From positions 1 through 14,546 of the forward strand of contig CAYWNA010000306.1 in NCBI GenBank assembly GCA_964459305.1: a DNA stretch of 14,546 nt, read 5' to 3'. The notes beneath the pieces were generated by a model. It saw nothing but the letters and a program-made list of their open reading frames with translations. It searched no databases and was not told the origin of the DNA. The translations under genes were made by a program, and so were the position numbers. Shown here one piece after another: positions 7,672-14,546 of the stretch; position 1 is the stretch's first letter; every line of letters starts with the position of its first letter. Source of the stretch: CAYWNA01 sp964459305. GTDB taxonomy: Bacteria; Planctomycetota; Planctomycetia; Pirellulales; Pirellulaceae.

Positions 7672-9189
7672 CTACGGCCGCGGCACGTGCAGGGGTCGAT
7701 AGGGGCGGCCTGGGGTCAATTGATTGCCGTCCGAAAAGCCTTCGGGCCGGTGGACAAGTCGTTCGATTAGCGTGGCTCGCCAGGTTTCCAGCGTTTGGCG
7801 ATGGGCGGCATCCTTCGAAAGATCGTGCTCCTCGCGTGGATCCTTGTCCAAGTCGAACAGTTGCTGCGTGCCGCCGGTGGGACGCCAAATGTATTTGAAA
7901 TGACCGTCGGTCAGTGCGTGGAATGCCTGCGCCTTGCTGTAACACGGAGCGTGTTCGAAGTGCAGCCACGGCCGAATCACGCGATCCTCTCCCCGCAGAA
8001 CCGGCATTAGGTTGCAGCCGTCCAGACCCGCGGGCCGTGCGGCGCCGGCCAACTCCAACAGGGTCGGCATGACGTCCTCCAGGCAGACCGGCTGAAACGA
8101 GCGCAGGCCGGCGCGGAAGCCCAATTCCGGCGAGCCCGTGACAAGGAAAGGAATGTTAGCCGAACCCTCATACGGTTCGCATTTGCGGAAATAGCCGTGG
8201 TCGCCAAGCATCTCGCCGTGGTCAGCGATGACCCAAACGAGCCACGGCCGGCCGGCTTGGTTGCTCCGCGTTTTGAATTCTTCGACCAGCGGTGCAATCT
8301 CGTCGTCCAGTTGCTCGATCAGCCCGAAATACCCAGCCTGTGCGGCGCGCAGGGCCTCTCCTTCCAGCAGCACCCGCTGCCCAACACGGTCGCCCTTGGA
8401 CGATAAGGCCGCCCAATCCACCCAATCGCCGTGCGCCGTTGGCGGGAGATTGGCCGAGAAATAGTGTTCGAAGTATTTCTTCGGAGGCCACAGCGGCGGG
8501 TGCGGCGCGACGAACGAAGCCGTCAGAAACAGAGGTTTCTCGGCCGCGCTTTCGGCAAGGATTCTGCGGGACTGCCGGACAATCCAGGCCACGCGATGGT
8601 GCTCGTCGGCAAACGGCCACGGCTTGGCCTCCCACCCGTTGTACGACACGCCCAGATGGTCGACCAGCTTGCGGACGGTGTCTGTTTGCGGCGAGATTCT
8701 CTTCAGATAGGTATCATAGTCGTCGCCGTCATCGTCATCGTAAGCAGAGGAAAGAACCCGCGTTTGGTAACCGTACGGTTCGGAGCGCGGAATCTGATGC
8801 ATGTTCCGGCCCACCAACACGGTCGTATAACCCGCGTCGCTCAGCAATTGGGGCATAGTGGGTGCGGAAAGCGGCCGGGCCGCGTATCCCACCACACCGC
8901 TGGTCTGGGGAAACAGACCGGTTAACAACGCGTGGCGTGCTGGGATACAAGACGGCACCGTGGTATAGGCCCGACGAAACAGCGCTCCCTGCCGAGCCAA
9001 TTCATCCAGGTGCGGAGTGCGAACCGCCGCGTGCCCAAGAATCGAAAGGCAATCGCCTCGCATTTGGTCCGGCATGATCACAAGTACGTCCGGTCTGGGC
9101 GGCTTCTCGGCCGCGAACGAATAGCCACACACGACACACAGAAGCACCAGCACGAACTGTCGAACGAGGTAAGCGTTAAGCGATTTCAT
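7672..9189 (-). CDS. Secreted type I sulfatase, complete
   Basis: 505 residues, complete, with a signal peptide at 1-27 (LVRQFVLVLLCVVCGYSFAA). Sulfate-ester hydrolase needing formylglycine: D41-Q42 at the metal site and C81-I-P-A-R85 as the maturation motif. A230PHPPLWPP-like segment around H230, A322-D-H-G-E-M-L-G-D-H-G332 and K336...PYEGS343 place it in the branch containing iduronate-2-sulfatase and choline-sulfatase-like enzymes, different from the sulfatase at the left edge (which has SDNG and CSASR). An oddity is GRNMH (127-131), where most relatives have GKxH, so an arginine replaces the usual lysine. Another is an acidic run DDDDGDDYD at 151-159, possibly metal binding or a surface loop. 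The ATG is preceded by a weak TAGGGAA site. Desulfation of the glycan attacked by the two downstream genes is the likely role; the substrate is not known. Confidence 0.96.
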   Translation of the reverse strand: MKSLNAYLVRQFVLVLLCVVCGYSFAAEKPPRPDVLVIMPDQMRGDCLSILGHAAVRTPHLDELARQGALFRRAYTTVPSCIPARHALLTGLFPQTSGVVGYAARPLSAPTMPQLLSDAGYTTVLVGRNMHQIPRSEPYGYQTRVLSSAYDDDDGDDYDTYLKRISPQTDTVRKLVDHLGVSYNGWEAKPWPFADEHHRVAWIVRQSRRILAESAAEKPLFLTASFVAPHPPLWPPKKYFEHYFSANLPPTAHGDWVDWAALSSKGDRVGQRVLLEGEALRAAQAGYFGLIEQLDDEIAPLVEEFKTRSNQAGRPWLVWVIADHGEMLGDHGYFRKCEPYEGSANIPFLVTGSPELGFRAGLRSFQPVCLEDVMPTLLELAGAARPAGLDGCNLMPVLRGEDRVIRPWLHFEHAPCYSKAQAFHALTDGHFKYIWRPTGGTQQLFDLDKDPREEHDLSKDAAHRQTLETWRATLIERLVHRPEGFSDGNQLTPGRPYRPLHVPRP

Positions 9190-9308
9190 GGCAAGTTCCC
9201 TATAGCAGCGATTTCGTCAGACTGATAGAAATCCTGATCCCCCGTCACGCTCGACGCAACCCTCCGACCGCCCTTCTTGCGCTTTTTTCACCCTCTTCTC
9301 ACTCCTTC

Positions 9309-9322
9309 GTCACATGTGTGAC
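9309..9322. promoter_or_regulatory. Inverted repeat GTCACA-TG-TGTGAC, possible operator
   Basis: Perfect six-base arms flank a two-base centre, 120 bases upstream of the sulfatase ATG and about 240 upstream of the antitoxin-like gene. The layout suits a dimeric regulator. It is not the CRP/FNR layout, in which TGTGA precedes TCACA. One copy only was seen. Confidence 0.25.
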
Positions 9323-9438
9323 AATCGGTGGTTTGATGGGACTCCAGGGGATCGAAAGCCTTTCGCTCTTCCAACGAGTTGAGACGAGGTCGGACAATCG
9401 CCTTGTGAATGACTCATCTGAACGCCTCTGGTTGGTGC

Positions 9439-9467
9439 TTGTCGATCCGTGCTGCGAATCGTAAACT
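9439..9467 (+). promoter_or_regulatory. Possible sigma-70-type promoter for the antitoxin-toxin pair
   Basis: TTGTCG (-35, four of six) and TAAACT (-10, four of six) are separated by exactly 17 bases, about 95 bases before the preferred start at 9563. Such matches occur by chance, and planctomycete promoters are not well defined. Confidence 0.25.
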
Positions 9468-9562
9468 GCGTGGCGTATGGCGGTACAATGGCAGTTGAGG
9501 CGTTACCCGACGGCGAGAACGCCGGCGGGGGGACCGCGCGAAAAACTACCGAAGCCGAAAGA

Positions 9563-9808
9563 ATGACTTCAAAGCAACCAGTCGTTGAAATGATGGACCC
9601 GATGATGGTCGAGGTGATGCGCAACAAGACCCCCGCAGAACGTCTGGCGATCGCGTGCGGGATGTGGGAATCGGCGCGGGTGATTATCGGCGGGACAGTC
9701 CGCGGGCAGCATCCGGACTGGAGCGAAGATTCGGTTAATCGGGAGATCGCTCGCCGCATCAGCCACGGGGTGGTGGACCCTGGAGTCGTCAACGATGTCG
9801 AAAGCTGA
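9563..9808 (+). CDS. MenA1-like small helical antitoxin candidate
   Basis: 81 residues, cytoplasmic, no signal or membrane segment, predicted mostly helical. The central pattern MMDPMMVEVMRNKTPAERLAIACGMW...SARVIIGG...QHPDWSEDSVNREIARRISHG is one I recognise from small proteins encoded directly before nucleotidyltransferase genes in planctomycetes. It fits, in size and position, the MenA1 (Rv0078B) antitoxin of the MenAT1 module. Upstream in-frame ATGs at 9449 and 9488 would add up to 38 residues, rich in Gly, Ala and Thr and lacking similarity. ATG 9563 with a GAAAG stretch before it is preferred, and 9590 is also possible. The stop overlaps the start of the next gene by 14 bases, indicating coupled translation. 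No DNA-binding motif is visible, so it probably neutralises by direct binding and may not autoregulate. Antitoxin function is inference from pairing and family memory. Confidence 0.75.
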   Translation: MTSKQPVVEMMDPMMVEVMRNKTPAERLAIACGMWESARVIIGGTVRGQHPDWSEDSVNREIARRISHGVVDPGVVNDVES

Positions 9809-10382
9809 ACTGAAACCGCATGAGTTGATGCAGAAGGTCGCCGATTTCTTGGAGCGAGAGTCAGTGCCCTACCGAATTGTTGGGTCGATGGCAAGCATGG
9901 CTTACGGTGAACCACGGTTTACGAACGATGTGGATGTGCTGGTGGATCTGCCCATGGAGAAAGTTGATGCGCTGCGCCGGGAATTCCCTTCGCCCGATTA
10001 CTTCGTCGCTCCGCACGCGGTGCGCCAGGCGATTTCGTCCCGCCATCAATTCAATATTCTGCATATTCCAGCCGGGTTGAAGGTCGACATGATTCTGTCT
10101 GCAGACACTGAATTCGACCGGTTGAACCTCAACAGCGGCCAACGCCTACGAAGCGAAGGCGCGTATGACGCATTGTTCGCGTCCCCGGAAAACGTGATCC
10201 TGAAAAAGCTCGTGTATTATCAAGAAGGGGGCTCGGAAAAACACTTGCGCGACATCGCCAGCATGCTGGCGATTCAAGGAGGAGAGATCGACCATTCGTA
10301 TCTCGACAAGTGGGCATCGGAACTCGGTGTGGTCGAGGAGCTGCAATTGGTCATGCGGCAAGCGGCAGAGCGTGAAAAGTGA
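9795..10382 (+). CDS. MenT1/AbiEii-like nucleotidyltransferase toxin candidate
   Basis: 195 residues, cytoplasmic. Nucleotidyltransferase-fold signature: G30-S31 in RIVGSMASMAYGEPRFTNDVDVLVDL, acidic pair D45 and D47, and a third acidic residue D98 in GLKVDMIL, the arrangement that binds metal and NTP. A helical C-terminal domain follows, with SPENVILKKLVYY (K137/K138) and S147-EKHLRDIASML (D153), typical of the AbiEii/DUF1814-like group. Ends with YLDKWASELGV. MenT enzymes of this group add pyrimidine nucleotides to the tRNA acceptor end and block translation; whether this one does is inference. All key residues look intact, so it should be active. The upstream antitoxin-like gene overlaps by 14 bases. 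It converges with the TIM-barrel gene 53 bases away. Alternatives are a housekeeping or antibiotic-modifying nucleotidyltransferase, less likely given the partner. Confidence 0.88.
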   Translation: MSKAELKPHELMQKVADFLERESVPYRIVGSMASMAYGEPRFTNDVDVLVDLPMEKVDALRREFPSPDYFVAPHAVRQAISSRHQFNILHIPAGLKVDMILSADTEFDRLNLNSGQRLRSEGAYDALFASPENVILKKLVYYQEGGSEKHLRDIASMLAIQGGEIDHSYLDKWASELGVVEELQLVMRQAAEREK

Positions 10383-10435
10383 GTACTGACTTGCGTGCCT
10401 TCTGCTGAAACTTGCGGGTATAGTGGTCGGCTCGT

Positions 10436-11305
10436 TCAGACGTCGCAGATTTCGACGGCCTGTGCGAGCGACGTGAGGGGATCACGCGTCGGTACGAACT
10501 CGTGGGCAACGTAGCCGGTAAAACCGCTCTCGGCGATGGCCCGCATGATCGCGGGATAGTACAGCTCTTGGGTCTCGTCGATTTCGTGCCGGCCCGGATT
10601 GCCGCCGGTGTGGTAGTGGCCGATCAGGTCCTTGTGAGTCTGGATCGTGCGGATGATGTCGCCTTCCATGATCTGGGCATGGTAGATGTCGTACAGGATT
10701 TTCACGTTGGGCGAGCCGACCCGCGTGCAGACCTCGACGCCCCAAGCCATGTTGTCGAACATGTAGCCCTTGTGGTCCACCTTGCTGTTGAGGTACTCGA
10801 TACAGACGTTGACCTTCTTCTTCTCCGCAAAGCCCGCGACCTGCTTCAGCGCTGCGACGGCGTTTTCGATTCCAACGTCATCGGGAATCCCGTTTCGGTT
10901 GCCCGACATGGCGATGACGTTGGAAAAGCCGTATTCCGCGGTGGCCTCGATCGCCTTGCGAATGCGAGCAATCGCCTGCTCGTGCTTTGTCTTGTCGTTG
11001 ACCGCGCCTCCGCCGGAGGTCATGGTGCAGACCAAGCCGTGCTTCTTCAGGGTAGGAAAGTCGTCGGGTTTGAGCAGGTCGATGCCCTTCAGGCCCATCT
11101 TGGCACCTGCTTCACAGAGCTGGTCGAGCGAGAGTTTGCGGTAGCACCACCGGCTGGCCGACTGGTTGATCCGTCCCTTCTTGACAATCCGCTTGATCTC
11201 CGCGGTTGCGTCCTGGGCCAAGACGGGAGCTACGACAGCTCCGGCGGCGGCAAGCGAGGCTCCGCGGATGAGGGCCCGACGCGAAAGTTTGCATGTTGCG
11301 TTCAT
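10436..11305 (-). CDS. Tat-exported TIM-barrel protein, hydroxypyruvate isomerase-like
   Basis: 289 residues. Residues 1-31 are a twin-arginine signal (LSRRALIRGASLAAAGAVVAPVLAQ), so it is folded, probably with its metal, before export. The rest is a xylose-isomerase-like barrel. E170 in CIEYLNSK, D206 in LYDIYHAQIMEGD, H232 in GHYHTGGNPGRHEID and E269 in AHEFVP are the metal or catalytic positions of the hydroxypyruvate isomerase branch. Where that enzyme usually has glutamine (HxQ), histidine 232 is present. The ATG has AGGAGA six bases upstream. It follows the HEAT-repeat lipoprotein gene by 35 bases on the same strand, likely one transcript. Exported members are abundant in planctomycetes and their substrates are mostly unknown; an isomerase or epimerase on a sugar acid in the periplasm is the best guess. 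Confidence 0.93.
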   Translation of the reverse strand: MNATCKLSRRALIRGASLAAAGAVVAPVLAQDATAEIKRIVKKGRINQSASRWCYRKLSLDQLCEAGAKMGLKGIDLLKPDDFPTLKKHGLVCTMTSGGGAVNDKTKHEQAIARIRKAIEATAEYGFSNVIAMSGNRNGIPDDVGIENAVAALKQVAGFAEKKKVNVCIEYLNSKVDHKGYMFDNMAWGVEVCTRVGSPNVKILYDIYHAQIMEGDIIRTIQTHKDLIGHYHTGGNPGRHEIDETQELYYPAIMRAIAESGFTGYVAHEFVPTRDPLTSLAQAVEICDV

Positions 11306-11340
11306 CGGTGTTCTCCTATTTGCTTGTGGGATGCCAGGAG

Positions 11341-13002
11341 CTACTCTTTCCGCCGCTTCTTCGGTTTCTTTCGAAGCGCCACGATCGCTTTCTTGGCTAC
11401 CGTCTTGATATCGGGATCGGCGTCGGCGGGCACGTTTTCCAGAATCTTCGCGAGCGACTCTTTCTGTTCACGACTTCCCCGGCTCGCGAGGTAAGACGTC
11501 GCCGATTCGACAAATGGTCGCCCGTCCTCGATCGCCAGGGCCATCTCGACCGCGGGGAGGATTGTATCGGGCACCGGGTGAGAACGCAGGTATCCTCCCG
11601 CAATAGCCGCGTGGCGCTTCACCTCGAGGTCCTCGTCTTCAAACGCCTTCGCCACAATTTGCATGGCGGCGACCTCGTCATCTCGAGTCACGGTGTAGAT
11701 GCTTGATTCATAGCCACGTCGATCTGGCAAGAGCATGGACGCCAAGGATTCAATTGCTGCCGCTCGTGTATCGCGATTCTCACCATCCAAGAGCTTCCCG
11801 AAAGTGGGGATTGCGTATCCTCCCAGGCTACTCATGAGGCGGGTCGCACCTTCGACGACAGACCGGTCGGTTCCCTCGGCGGTTGCTCCCAATGCCTCGG
11901 CCATTGTTCGCTTCTGTCCAGGAGATGCGACCCGTATCATCGCGAGTCCCAGTTCGGAAAACAGATGCTGCTGAAGTTGGGCATCGCCTTGCATTGCCGC
12001 CCGCGGGAGGTCGGAAAACAGCCCTGTTGGGATCTCATCGGGGACGAGTACCATAGCCGCCTCGCCGGCCGCCACCCGCACCAGGCAGTCTTCGTCTTGG
12101 CGTCCTTTCGCGACAAGCTGCGTGATTCGGTCCACTTCATCGGGGCCCGGCAAATTCCCCTCAGGGTCTCTCAGCCCAAGTTTCTGAGCGGCGGCCGGCC
12201 CAAATGGCAAGTCCGTGATGGCCGAGAGAGTCCCCTGGCGGCTCGCGATATTGTCGCTGTCCAGGGTGTCTTCAAGATGCGAGACCATCTCCGGGCCGAA
12301 TTGCCAGAGAGACACCGCGGCCGCTCGGCAGACGTGCCGCACATCATCGTTCAAGCCTTGCACAAGCAGTTGGACGATCGCCTGTTTAGACTGCGCGTCG
12401 AGGGCGTCGTTTTCTTCGCTCGCGCGGGACACCCGTTCCCCTACCGCTTCTCTGACACCGAAGGAACCAAGGCTGGCGACGACGCTGGCGCGCACGCCCG
12501 CATCCTTATCTTGCATGGCCCGCTCGAGCGCAGCCATTGTTGCGATCCGGACCTCCAGTTCCGTTGGCAATTCGGAGATGCCGCCTTGGGCTGCACGAAT
12601 CAGCGACTTGACCGCTTGAACTCGAAAGTCCGCAACGGGATCGTCAAGTCCCGTCATGATCACAGCAGTGGCTGGAGGACCAATCTGACCCAAAGATTCG
12701 AGGACCTGACGTCGTACATCGCTATCTGCGGTTTTCAGCAATGGCTGAAGTGCCTGAACCGCGGCGGCTTTTTGGTCGCTACCGCCTTTCGCACCCGCCC
12801 AGATACCGAGACGTACGGCAGATTTTCGCTGGATCAGCGGGTCGGCGCTGGCGAGTCCCTCTTCAAGAACGCCAATCACGTTGGGACCCTGTTCAAGCAC
12901 TGCTTGCCTTGGCAGGTCCAAGAGGTCATCGGGCACTCCCTTACCGCATCCGGCGAGACAGAAAATACTGATGGGGAGAAACACGAGATGAGACGATTTC
13001 AT
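11341..13002 (-). CDS. HEAT-repeat lipoprotein
   Basis: 553 residues from the ATG at 13002, which follows an AGGTG site and begins with a lipoprotein signal peptide (MKSSHLVFLPISIFCLAGC). Lipobox L16-A-G-C19 predicts lipid attachment at Cys19 after processing by signal peptidase II. The frame is open a further 291 codons upstream, but that part is compositionally unlike protein and opposes the start of the next gene. The mature protein is a series of helical repeats with the HEAT/PBS-lyase rhythm, for example VRRQVLESLGQIGP, DFRVQAVKSLIRAAQ, GVRASVVASLGSFG and EVKRHAAIAGGYLRS. Such arrays act as protein-binding scaffolds. The C-terminus is strongly basic (RKKPKKRRKE). It is the first gene of a two-gene unit with the TIM-barrel gene. 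No enzymatic domain is visible; an envelope scaffold is inferred. Confidence 0.92.
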   Translation of the reverse strand: MKSSHLVFLPISIFCLAGCGKGVPDDLLDLPRQAVLEQGPNVIGVLEEGLASADPLIQRKSAVRLGIWAGAKGGSDQKAAAVQALQPLLKTADSDVRRQVLESLGQIGPPATAVIMTGLDDPVADFRVQAVKSLIRAAQGGISELPTELEVRIATMAALERAMQDKDAGVRASVVASLGSFGVREAVGERVSRASEENDALDAQSKQAIVQLLVQGLNDDVRHVCRAAAVSLWQFGPEMVSHLEDTLDSDNIASRQGTLSAITDLPFGPAAAQKLGLRDPEGNLPGPDEVDRITQLVAKGRQDEDCLVRVAAGEAAMVLVPDEIPTGLFSDLPRAAMQGDAQLQQHLFSELGLAMIRVASPGQKRTMAEALGATAEGTDRSVVEGATRLMSSLGGYAIPTFGKLLDGENRDTRAAAIESLASMLLPDRRGYESSIYTVTRDDEVAAMQIVAKAFEDEDLEVKRHAAIAGGYLRSHPVPDTILPAVEMALAIEDGRPFVESATSYLASRGSREQKESLAKILENVPADADPDIKTVAKKAIVALRKKPKKRRKE

Positions 13003-13448
13003 GGTGCACCTATTGCGGTTGATGTCTGACGGGAATTCTGACCGCCCGCCGCCCCTGCTGCAACGGTCCGCCCTCCTTTTTTGTGGCTTTTTTCGCCGTA
13101 TGCTCATCGCTGAGTAGTGGTCATCGGCCGAGATACTGCCTCTGTGACGCCCCGTGGCGTTGGAGGGGCCCGCAAAGTCCGAGCCCTGGCCGCATCGCAA
13201 CGAGACGACGGTTGTCCACTCCACGTCGCCATTGCCGCAAAGCAGGCCCATGACGATATACGTATCGTCGATCAACACTGCTGACACGAAAACGCGGCGA
13301 ACATCTCGTGCAGGCGATCGAGTACGGCTTTGTTGCCAGGCTGACGTCTGTTCTCTGCGTATCCGTTGCGACTCAGTTGCTGAACAGGTAGAGTGGTGGT
13401 GCGAATCGGCACCTGAATGGTTACGCGAAAGAAAAAGGTGGCGCAGAC
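13003..13448. other. 446-base divergent gap
   Basis: Separates the minus-strand lipoprotein operon from the plus-strand gene at 13449 and should hold promoters for both. T-rich runs occur at about 13075-13092 (TTTTTT, TGTGGC, TTTTTT). Open frames on both strands cross it, but none shows a start signal or known domain. Confidence 0.5.
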
Positions 13449-14546
13449 ATGTTTCGAATTGTTCTTTGCCGGTTGATGGTTCTGTCGGTCGTGCTTTCTT
13501 GCTCTGTTTCACAGGCCGAAACGGTCCCGCGGCGGGACGTGCAGGACGTGTGGAGCGAGGAGTATCAAGAGTTGTCCGGGCAGATTGGCCGGCTGAAGAA
13601 ATGGAATGGTGTGCCGCGCGAACGGCTGCGGGCCGAAGCTCTGGACCTGCAGGCCCTGACCTGGCCCGACGACAAGGATCCGCTCGATATTGTCGTCCGC
13701 CGAACCGGTGTCCTGTTGCAGCACTTTGAAAAAGAGAGACGAGTTGCGGCCTCTCTGCTCGCGAAGTTTTCGTCGCGACTGAAACAACTGGCCGCCTCGG
13801 CAGAATCGACATCGGATGCCGAGTTGCGCAAGATGCTCTTTTTTGAGGTGTGCCGACTGCGGCGAGAGATCGCATTGGTGAATCCGCTGCTCGACTTCGA
13901 TCATATCGTCTGCATGCTCGAACAGCCCGGAGACCGCCGGTTTGTTGAGCAGGCCCGGGCCTGTTTTCCAGGGCACAGCAAAGGGGGAGGGCCGATCGTC
14001 ATTCGCGATTTCAAGTCGCAAGCGACGATCGAGAAACCGCTGGCCGGCATGCCAGTGGCTTCCGGACCGTGGCAGGGCAAGGAGCTGACCGGGTACTTAT
14101 CGGGCTTGGAACTCAGCTACGATGCCACTCAGTTTCTGCTGGCCGCCACGACTGACACGGACGTCTGGCGCGTGTTCCGATTCAACCTGGCCACCAAACG
14201 GCTCGAACAATTGACCGACGGGCCGCATGACGATTTCGATCCGCACGAACTCCCGTCGGGCAGGATCGTTTTCACCTCGACGCGGCGTGGCGGCGTCGGC
14301 CGTTGTGTGATTGTGCCGCAAGCTCAGACCTACACGCTGCACTCGATGGAGCCCGACGGTTCGGATGTCGTCTGCCTCAGCTTCCATGAAACGAACGAAT
14401 GGCAGCCCACCTTGAGCCATACCGGGAAGATCGTGTACACGCGCTGGGACTACGTCGACCGCCACTGGGGCACGGCCCATCACTTCTGGCAGTGTTTTCC
14501 CGACGGGCGCGATCCGAGAAACTACCACGGCAACTATCCCTTGCCC
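13449..14546 (+). CDS. Exported HZS-alpha-middle-domain/PD40 propeller family protein, partial
   Basis: 366 residues are visible and the frame is open at the right edge, so the C-terminus is missing. The start has AGGTGG seven bases upstream and a signal peptide (MFRIVLCRLMVLSVVLSCSVSQA). A helical region (about 30-140) with many charged residues leads to NPLLDFDHIV at 145-154. Then come beta-propeller segments: LTDGPHDDFDPHELPSGRIVF from 255, a RRGGVGRC loop, TYTLHSMEPDGSDVVCLSFH, NEWQPTLSHTGKIVYTRWDYVDR and PDGRDPRNYHGNYP. These are the hallmarks of planctomycete exported proteins annotated with the hydrazine synthase alpha middle domain and PD40 repeats. Relatives I recall have an MCDQYYG motif soon after LLDFD; here that stretch is replaced by MLEQPGDRRFVEQAR. 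No CxxCH heme motif appears in the visible part, so an anammox role is not suggested. Function of these homologues is unknown. Confidence 0.92.
   Translation, partial: MFRIVLCRLMVLSVVLSCSVSQAETVPRRDVQDVWSEEYQELSGQIGRLKKWNGVPRERLRAEALDLQALTWPDDKDPLDIVVRRTGVLLQHFEKERRVAASLLAKFSSRLKQLAASAESTSDAELRKMLFFEVCRLRREIALVNPLLDFDHIVCMLEQPGDRRFVEQARACFPGHSKGGGPIVIRDFKSQATIEKPLAGMPVASGPWQGKELTGYLSGLELSYDATQFLLAATTDTDVWRVFRFNLATKRLEQLTDGPHDDFDPHELPSGRIVFTSTRRGGVGRCVIVPQAQTYTLHSMEPDGSDVVCLSFHETNEWQPTLSHTGKIVYTRWDYVDRHWGTAHHFWQCFPDGRDPRNYHGNYPLP

Larger units (their letters stand above)
9190..9562. other. 373-base divergent gap
   Basis: Holds the upstream regions of the sulfatase (minus) and the toxin-antitoxin pair (plus). 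It contains the inverted repeat at 9309-9322 and a possible promoter at 9439-9467. The frame of the small antitoxin-like gene is open through the last 114 bases, but that extension has no ribosome site and no family similarity. Confidence 0.5.

Noticed and set aside
7268..7969. 233-codon minus-strand open frame
   Set aside because: Overlaps the 3' end of the complete sulfatase out of frame; composition is low-complexity R/S/P and no motif is visible.
9309..9322. CRP/FNR-type site
   Set aside because: Half-sites are in the reverse order (TCACA before TGTGA) with a two-base spacer, so the consensus does not fit.
10502..11494. 330-codon plus-strand open frame
   Set aside because: Antisense to the TIM-barrel gene, which has Tat signal, ribosome site and active-site motifs.
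11965..13029. 354-codon plus-strand open frame
   Set aside because: Antisense to the HEAT-repeat lipoprotein; no ribosome site, signal or domain.
13003..13875. 291-codon upstream extension of the HEAT lipoprotein
   Set aside because: The lipoprotein signal and lipobox start at 13002, and the extension opposes the real gene beginning at 13449.
13449..14546. Evidence for anammox metabolism from the HZS-alpha-like protein
   Set aside because: No heme motif in the visible part, no other anammox gene nearby, and the family is widespread in other planctomycetes.
1..14546. tRNA, rRNA or CRISPR array
   Set aside because: No cloverleaf with T-arm consensus, no rRNA-like conserved stretch and no regularly spaced identical repeats were seen by eye.

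Overview
The window looks like chromosomal DNA of a planctomycete, most likely of the Pirellulales/Rhodopirellula type. This rests on several things seen in the sequence: two exported formylglycine (type I) sulfatases, a small protein ending in a planctomycete-style dockerin (WHN...DVNxDG...), a Tat-exported TIM-barrel protein next to a HEAT-repeat lipoprotein, and a protein of the family annotated with the hydrazine synthase alpha middle domain. All placements come from reading the sequence; no database search was run.

Positions 1-9189 are mainly a minus-strand block aimed at sulfated polysaccharide. It holds a 3'-truncated sulfatase (1-1323), an intact FixJ-type response regulator (1744-2361), a broken histidine kinase joined to what looks like the tail of an IS21-type transposase (2365-2926), a large exported protein resembling toroid-fold polysaccharide lyases (3879-5846), an exported beta-propeller protein with an Asp-box (6099-7256), and a second, different sulfatase (7672-9189). 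One plus-strand gene, a small exported dockerin protein (3174-3689), sits inside the block. The likely logic is desulfation by the two sulfatases plus chain cleavage by the lyase-like and propeller proteins. The damaged two-component system may once have controlled the block.

Positions 9563-10382 hold a plus-strand pair overlapping by 14 bases: an 81-residue helical protein followed by a nucleotidyltransferase-fold protein. Gene order, sizes and motifs match MenA1-MenT1 (Rv0078B-Rv0078A type) toxin-antitoxin modules, whose toxins transfer nucleotides to tRNA. This is the best candidate in the window for a little-studied system.

Positions 10436-13002 form a minus-strand two-gene operon: a HEAT-repeat lipoprotein, then, 35 bases on, a Tat-exported hydroxypyruvate-isomerase-like TIM barrel. 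After a 446-base divergent gap, a plus-strand gene starting at 13449 runs off the right edge; it belongs to the hydrazine-synthase-alpha-middle-domain/PD40 propeller family. The two edge genes (1-1323 and 13449-14546) are incomplete. I found no tRNA, rRNA or CRISPR array.
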